The position numbers and the translations under genes are program-made. A stretch of DNA of 64,000 nt from Streptococcus sp. CSL10205-OR2 (GTDB lineage: Bacteria; Bacillota; Bacilli; Lactobacillales; Streptococcaceae), in NCBI RefSeq assembly GCF_025660655.1, contig NZ_JAOTIN010000008.1:20529-84528 (forward strand). The letters are read 5' to 3'. Each line of letters begins with the position of its first letter. Positions within the stretch are counted from its first letter, which is position 1. This document shows positions 59,591 to 64,000 of this stretch, in pieces. Below the pieces are notes generated by a model. That model worked only from the letters and a program-made list of their open reading frames with translations. It was not told where the DNA came from and searched no databases.

Positions 59591-61739
59591 AAACCTTGGC
59601 GAAGTTTCTTACTTTCGCTTAAATAATGCTATTAACCGACCAGTTAATGGTAAAATCCCGCTCAATAAGGATAAAGAAGCTTTGGAAGCTTTCTTTAAAG
59701 AAAATGTTATTCCAAATACCATGACCTTTGCTTCGATTTCTGAAAAAATCGATTATCTCATTGAAAATGACTATCTTGAAGAAGCCTTTCTCAGAAAATA
59801 TAGCGTGTCATTTATTGAAGAATTAGTTGCTCTTATTAAAGCACAAGATTTCCACTTCAAGTCATTCATGGCTGCCTATAAATTCTATCAACAGTATGCC
59901 CTAAAAACTAATGATGGAGAGTATTACTTAGAAAGCATGGAAGATCGCGTTCTTTATAATGCCCTCTATTTTGCAGATGGCGATGAAGAGTTGGCCAAAT
60001 CAATGGCTCTTGAAATGATTAACCAACGTTACCAACCTGCAACACCTAGCTTTTTAAATGCTGGGCGTAGCCGCCGTGGTGAATTGGTGTCGTGTTTCTT
60101 AATTCAAGCAACAGATGATATGAACTCTATTGGTCGTTCCATCAACTCAGCCCTTCAGTTATCACGTATTGGCGGTGGTGTTGGGATTTCACTAAGTAAC
60201 TTACGTGAAGCTGGAGCACCTATTAAAGGGTATGAAGGTGCCGCAAGTGGTGTTGTTCCTGTGATGAAACTTTTTGAGGATAGTTTTTCATACTCTAACC
60301 AATTGGGTCAACGTCAAGGTGCTGGAGTGGTTTATCTTGATGTCTTCCATCCAGATATCTTAGCATTCTTATCTACTAAAAAAGAAAATGCGGATGAAAA
60401 AATTCGTGTTAAAACATTATCACTTGGTGTTACAGTCCCTGATAAATTTTATGAATTAGTAAGAAAAAATGAAGACATGTACCTCTTTAGCCCATATTCC
60501 ATTGAAAAGGAATATGGTGTCCCATTCAATTATATTAATATCACAGAAAAATATGATGAACTGGTCAGCAATCCTAATATTACTAAAACAAAAATCAAAG
60601 CACGTGATTTAGAAACAGAAATTTCTAAACTACAACAAGAATCTGGTTATCCTTATATCGTCAATATTGATACTGCTAATAATAGTAGTGCTATTGATGG
60701 GCGTATTATTATGAGTAACCTTTGTTCAGAAATTTTACAGGTTCAAGAACCAAGTACTATTAATGATTCGCAAGAATACCTTAAAATGGGAACAGACATC
60801 TCTTGTAATCTTGGTTCAACCAACATTGTTAATATGATGGCATCACCAGATTTTGGAAAATCAATTAGAACAATGACTCGTGCCTTAACATTTGTTACCG
60901 ATAATTCAAGCATTGAAGCTGTTCCAACCATTAAAAATGGTAATAATAAAGCACATACTATCGGTCTTGGTGCTATGGGATTACACAGCTATTTGGCTAA
61001 AAAACATATTCAATATGGTAGTCCTGAATCAATCGAATTTACTGATATCTACTTTATGTTGATGAATTATTGGACACTGGTTGAGTCTAATAATCTAGCA
61101 CGTGAAAGAAAAACAAGCTTTGCTAATTTTGAAAATTCAAAATATGCTGACGGCTCTTACTTTGAAAAATACATTTCAGGTGATTTCCAACCAAAATCAG
61201 AATTAGTCAAAGAATTGTTTAAAGATCATTTCATCCCATCAAAAGAAGATTGGCAAGCTCTTTCTGAAGCCATTCAAAAAGATGGCCTTTACCATCAAAA
61301 TCGTTTAGCAGTTGCTCCAAATGGTTCTATTAGCTACATCAATGACGTTTCAGCAAGTATTCATCCAATCACACAACGCATTGAAGAACGCCAAGAAAAG
61401 AAAATTGGTAAAATATACTACCCTGCATCAGGTTTAGCAACTGATACCATTCCTTATTATACTTCTGCTTATGATATGGATATGAGAAAAGTGATTGATG
61501 TTTATGCTGCCGCAACACAACACATCGACCAAGGGCTATCCTTAACACTATTTATGCGTAGTGATATTCCTTTTGGACTTTATGAATGGAAAAAAGAAAG
61601 AAAACAAACCACTCGTGATTTGTCAATTCTTCGTAATTATGCCTTCCATAAAGGGATCAAGTCAATTTACTACATCCGTACATTTACTGATGACGGTGAA
61701 GAAGTTGGCTCAAATCAATGCGAAAGCTGTGTCATCTAG
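59580..61739 (+). CDS. nrdE: Class Ib ribonucleotide reductase, large subunit
   Basis: 719 residues. Catalytic Cys pair and thiyl site are visible in SCFLIQATDDMNSIGRSINS and NLCSEI, and the shuttle Cys pair in the tail NQCESCVI accepts electrons from NrdH. It reduces ribonucleoside diphosphates. The N-terminus lacks a full ATP-cone, as usual for NrdE. Starts inside the end of nrdI with an AAAGGA ribosome site. Confidence 0.96.
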   Translation: MSLKNLGEVSYFRLNNAINRPVNGKIPLNKDKEALEAFFKENVIPNTMTFASISEKIDYLIENDYLEEAFLRKYSVSFIEELVALIKAQDFHFKSFMAAYKFYQQYALKTNDGEYYLESMEDRVLYNALYFADGDEELAKSMALEMINQRYQPATPSFLNAGRSRRGELVSCFLIQATDDMNSIGRSINSALQLSRIGGGVGISLSNLREAGAPIKGYEGAASGVVPVMKLFEDSFSYSNQLGQRQGAGVVYLDVFHPDILAFLSTKKENADEKIRVKTLSLGVTVPDKFYELVRKNEDMYLFSPYSIEKEYGVPFNYINITEKYDELVSNPNITKTKIKARDLETEISKLQQESGYPYIVNIDTANNSSAIDGRIIMSNLCSEILQVQEPSTINDSQEYLKMGTDISCNLGSTNIVNMMASPDFGKSIRTMTRALTFVTDNSSIEAVPTIKNGNNKAHTIGLGAMGLHSYLAKKHIQYGSPESIEFTDIYFMLMNYWTLVESNNLARERKTSFANFENSKYADGSYFEKYISGDFQPKSELVKELFKDHFIPSKEDWQALSEAIQKDGLYHQNRLAVAPNGSISYINDVSASIHPITQRIEERQEKKIGKIYYPASGLATDTIPYYTSAYDMDMRKVIDVYAAATQHIDQGLSLTLFMRSDIPFGLYEWKKERKQTTRDLSILRNYAFHKGIKSIYYIRTFTDDGEEVGSNQCESCVI

Positions 61740-61750
61740 GAGAGGAAATT

Positions 61751-62710
61751 ATGACTTATTATAACGCGATAAATTGGAATGAAATTGAAGATGCTGTTGA
61801 CAAATCAACCTGGGAAAAGTTAACAGAGCAATTTTGGCTCGATACACGTATTCCCTTGTCAAACGACCTTGATGATTGGCGTAAACTTTCAGAAGTTGAA
61901 AAGGACTTAGTAGGTAAAGTTTTCGGTGGTCTTACACTACTTGATACGGTTCAATCTGAAAGTGGCATGTATCAACTTAAAAAAGATGTCAGAACACCAC
62001 ATGAAGAGGCTGTTTTCAATAATATTGAATTCATGGAATCTGTTCATGCCAAATCTTACTCTTCAATCTTTTCAACCCTAAATACCAAATCTGAAATTGA
62101 AGAGATTTTCAAATGGGTTTCTGAAAATCCTTATCTGCAAAAAAAAGCTGAAATGATTAATGAAATCTATATCAAGGGAGACCCTCTAGAGAAAAAAATT
62201 GCCAGTGTATTTCTAGAAACCTTTCTCTTTTATTCAGGTTTCTTTACACCACTCTACTATCTTGGTAACAACAAACTGGCTAATGTGGCAGAAATCATCA
62301 AATTGATTATTCGTGATGAATCTGTTCACGGAACCTATATCGGTTACAAATTCCAATTGGGATTTAACGAACTTTCTGATGCTGAACAAGATAAACTAAG
62401 AGACTGGATGTATGAGCTACTTTATCGTCTCTATGAAAATGAAGAAAAATATACGAAATACCTTTATGATCCACTTGGATGGACAGATGAGGTAATGGTT
62501 TTCCTCAGATATAATGCCAATAAAGCTCTTATGAATCTTGGTCAAGACCCACTTTTCCCTGATACCGCAGATGATGTTAACCCTATCATTATGAATGGTA
62601 TCTCAACAGGAACAAGTAATCATGACTTCTTCAGTCAAGTTGGTAATGGTTACTTGCTTGGAACTGTTGAAGCAATGACTGATGATGACTATCTCATCGG
62701 ACTAGACTAA
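61751..62710 (+). CDS. nrdF: Class Ib ribonucleotide reductase, radical subunit
   Basis: 319 residues. All six metal ligands are present: Asp65 (LLDTVQ), Glu96 and His99 (FMESVHAKSY), Glu156 (LETFLFYSG), Glu190 and His193 (RDESVHG), and the radical Tyr103. It is therefore a normal metal-dependent NrdF, not the metal-free class Ie form found in some streptococci. The start is ATG 61751 with AGGAGAGG upstream. It ends the operon. Confidence 0.96.
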   Translation: MTYYNAINWNEIEDAVDKSTWEKLTEQFWLDTRIPLSNDLDDWRKLSEVEKDLVGKVFGGLTLLDTVQSESGMYQLKKDVRTPHEEAVFNNIEFMESVHAKSYSSIFSTLNTKSEIEEIFKWVSENPYLQKKAEMINEIYIKGDPLEKKIASVFLETFLFYSGFFTPLYYLGNNKLANVAEIIKLIIRDESVHGTYIGYKFQLGFNELSDAEQDKLRDWMYELLYRLYENEEKYTKYLYDPLGWTDEVMVFLRYNANKALMNLGQDPLFPDTADDVNPIIMNGISTGTSNHDFFSQVGNGYLLGTVEAMTDDDYLIGLD

Positions 62711-62715
62711 AACTA

Positions 62716-62750
62716 AAAAAGTTTCCTTATGTGATGTAAGGAAACTTTTT
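62716..62750. terminator. Bidirectional terminator, nrdF / DUF3169 gene
   Basis: Perfect 14-bp stem (62716-62729 with 62737-62750), 7-nt loop, A and T runs on both sides, between convergent genes. Confidence 0.92.
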
Positions 62751-62756
62751 TGTGGT

Positions 62757-63503
62757 TTATTTATAATAATCACGAACAGACTTAAACTGCATCAGTATAA
62801 TAAATAAATGGATGATGGTGACAATGATGAGTCCTAAAAAAGGAATGAACCTTGTTAATACACTATAAATAAAGAGCAGGATTTCTATTGCTGGTAAAAC
62901 ATACCCTGAGAGACTCATAACAATCAGAAAGCTTGACTTATATTCATTTAGTAATTCTGCTTCATCTTGTTGAAGAATATTATTGGTCACCTCTTTCACT
63001 GTTGGAAAAAGAGGTATGTCTATCTGACGTACGTCAGAATAGAATTTCATTAATCTGCCTTGTAAAAAAATCACGATAAAAGTTATGACGAGATCAAACA
63101 GGAACAATAAAATAGTTACAAATTTAAAATCTGCCAAATGATTTGCAGTTAAAATGATACAAAAGAAACATAAAATAGAGGTCAGACTATTAAATATCAA
63201 ACTAAAAGCACTTTTTTTATTAATAGTAATATAGAGCTCTTCTGAGCTATCATCTTTTTGATAATCTTGATATAATCTTTTGGCATCTCTAAATAAGAAA
63301 AGAGCAATTAGAAATAGAATAATATAGATAAGTCTGATGGTAAAGGCAAGCATATCAATAATATTAGTAATGTTAAAAGTAATCGAAATAAATTTATCAG
63401 AATAAAGCCCACTAACAAAACCAACAATACCACCAAGCAATAAAACAATTAATAAGCGACTAACACGTTTTCTATCACTATCTTTCTTTTTGTTAACGTT
63501 CAT
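62757..63503 (-). CDS. DUF3169 family membrane protein
   Basis: 248 residues with six predicted membrane helices (about 15-35, 48-70, 95-120, 125-150, 190-215, 220-240). It resembles DUF3169 proteins, which in Firmicutes are usually encoded next to a small Xre regulator, as here (11-nt overlap). The molecular function is unknown; links to bacteriocin immunity or stress have been proposed for such pairs, but nothing in this sequence proves them. Confidence 0.75.
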   Translation of the reverse strand: MNVNKKKDSDRKRVSRLLIVLLLGGIVGFVSGLYSDKFISITFNITNIIDMLAFTIRLIYIILFLIALFLFRDAKRLYQDYQKDDSSEELYITINKKSAFSLIFNSLTSILCFFCIILTANHLADFKFVTILLFLFDLVITFIVIFLQGRLMKFYSDVRQIDIPLFPTVKEVTNNILQQDEAELLNEYKSSFLIVMSLSGYVLPAIEILLFIYSVLTRFIPFLGLIIVTIIHLFIILMQFKSVRDYYK

Positions 63504-63708
63504 CTTCTCCTCCTTCTAAGCGAAAAACATTATCCACCGGTTCATTAAAAATGTGAGCAATTTTTAAAGCAATTAAAATAGAAGGTAGATATTCGCCTCG
63601 TTCAATTAAACTGATGGTTTGTCTTGACACTTTAGCCAGTTGGGCTAATTGACTTTGATTTAAACCATCTCTTGCCCGTAATTCCTTCAATCGATTTTTG
63701 ACAATCAT
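63493..63708 (-). CDS. Xre-family transcriptional regulator (YozG-like)
   Basis: 71 residues, almost entirely a helix-turn-helix: NRLKELRARDGLNQSQLAQLAKVSRQTISLIERGEYLPSILIALKIAHIF, with a short C-terminal tail. It probably regulates itself and the downstream membrane protein. Repeats of TTGTCA/TGACAA overlap its own promoter. Confidence 0.92.
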   Translation of the reverse strand: MIVKNRLKELRARDGLNQSQLAQLAKVSRQTISLIERGEYLPSILIALKIAHIFNEPVDNVFRLEGGEDER

Positions 63709-63731
63709 TTGATCACCTCATTTTCATCATT

Positions 63732-63793
63732 ATTGTAACATATCCTTTTCTTTTTGACAACTATCATTGTCATTTTTGATATCTTAATTGTCA
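63732..63793 (-). promoter_or_regulatory. xre promoter with TGACAA repeats
   Basis: Minus-strand TTGTCA (63755-63760), 17 bp, TACAAT (63732-63737). The -35 forms an inverted repeat with TTGTCA at 63767-63772 (6-nt gap), and another TTGTCA lies at 63788-63793. These are candidate autoregulatory Xre sites. Confidence 0.65.
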
Positions 63794-63841
63794 AATGTAA
63801 TTTTAAACATAAAAAAACACCCCATTCGTTAGATTTTTTGT

Positions 63842-64000
63842 GGCTCTATAATATCTGTAGTGGGTAACTCCATCACAGAAGTTATAGGGCTTTTTCAATG
63901 CAGACAAAAAGTCCCATATGACTTATAATGAAAAGCGACAAAACCACTCATTAGAAAGAATCATATGGAACATCTTAAGAATACCACAAATTTATTAGGA
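63842..64000 (+). mobile_element. Left end of an insertion sequence, probably ISL3 family
   Basis: From GGCTCTATAATA at 63842 the sequence looks like the terminal repeat and leader of an ISL3-type element. A transposase reading frame opens at 63965 and runs off the edge. The eight bases before it (63834-63841) would be the target repeat, but the right end is not in view. Confidence 0.65.
63965..64000 (+). CDS. Transposase N-terminus, partial
   Basis: Twelve codons starting MEHLKNTTNLLG, similar to the start of ISL3-family transposases (MEQLxxxTxLLG pattern, from memory). Too short to be certain. A weak GAAAGA precedes the ATG. Confidence 0.55.
   Translation, partial: MEHLKNTTNLLG

Noticed and set aside
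61751..62710. NrdF as a metal-free class Ie subunit
   Set aside because: Class Ie proteins replace several carboxylate ligands. Here Asp65, Glu96, Glu156, Glu190 and both His ligands are all present.

Overview
The window is a chromosomal segment of a low-GC Gram-positive bacterium, almost certainly a Streptococcus. The signs are an ATP synthase operon with streptococcal-type TTG starts, a glgBCDAP operon with the GlgC/GlgD pair, a streptococcal histidine-triad (Pht-like) lipoprotein under a perfect zinc-box palindrome, SpxR, an S(MK) box before metK and a preQ1-II riboswitch before queT. A pyogenic-group species looks likely; the exact species cannot be fixed from this sequence alone.

Layout, left to right. 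(1) 1-4.8 kb: F1Fo ATP synthase operon (atpE-B-F-H-A-G-D, minus strand, atpD cut by the edge) with a consensus promoter. (2) 4.8-12.8 kb: glycogen operon glgB-C-D-A-P. (3) 12.9-18.2 kb: ligA, a diacylglycerol-kinase-like lipid kinase and pullulanase in one operon. (4) 18.2-24.2 kb: a queuosine-precursor transporter under a preQ1-II riboswitch, a GtrA-like membrane protein, an ABC exporter/two-component operon and a DUF1722 gene. (5) 23.3-26.9 kb: GNAT-spxR-map-yihY operon. (6) 27.1-37.0 kb: maltodextrin regulon: malQ-malP and malR on the minus strand, malX-malF-malG-msmK on the plus strand. Both promoters carry the same 12-bp operator core between -35 and -10. (7) 37-41.6 kb: murA, metK, the Pht-like lipoprotein, birA and a small membrane protein. 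(8) 41.7-50.9 kb: a catabolic island with ureidoglycolate dehydrogenase (AllD), two transporters, AllH, a natural AllF-AllG fusion and a divergent PucR-type regulator. (9) 50.9-58.6 kb: dnaX, free-methionine-sulfoxide reductase, udk, a DEAD-box helicase, pgdA and ptsHI. (10) 59-62.7 kb: class Ib ribonucleotide reductase nrdH-I-E-F behind two NrdR boxes. (11) 62.7-63.7 kb: an Xre regulator/DUF3169 membrane protein pair. (12) From 63.84 kb: the left end of an insertion sequence, probably ISL3 family.

The carbohydrate genes form one theme: maltodextrins are imported (MalX-F-G-MsmK) and processed (MalQ, MalP, PulA), and surplus glucose is stored as glycogen (GlgBCDA) and recovered (GlgP). HPr and enzyme I are encoded nearby, and sites fitting the CcpA consensus, exactly or nearly, lie in the mal and all promoters. 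The most unusual part is the all island. It appears to encode the lower half of allantoin breakdown (ureidoglycolate to oxalurate to oxamate plus carbamoyl phosphate), with oxamate transcarbamylase subunits F and G fused into one 1004-residue chain. No carbamate kinase and none of the earlier pathway enzymes lie in the window. A second notable pattern is that five genes (ligA, gtrA, the GNAT gene, birA and the DUF3272-like gene) have a -10 element ending exactly 6 nt before the ATG, which predicts leaderless mRNAs. No tRNA, rRNA or CRISPR array was seen.
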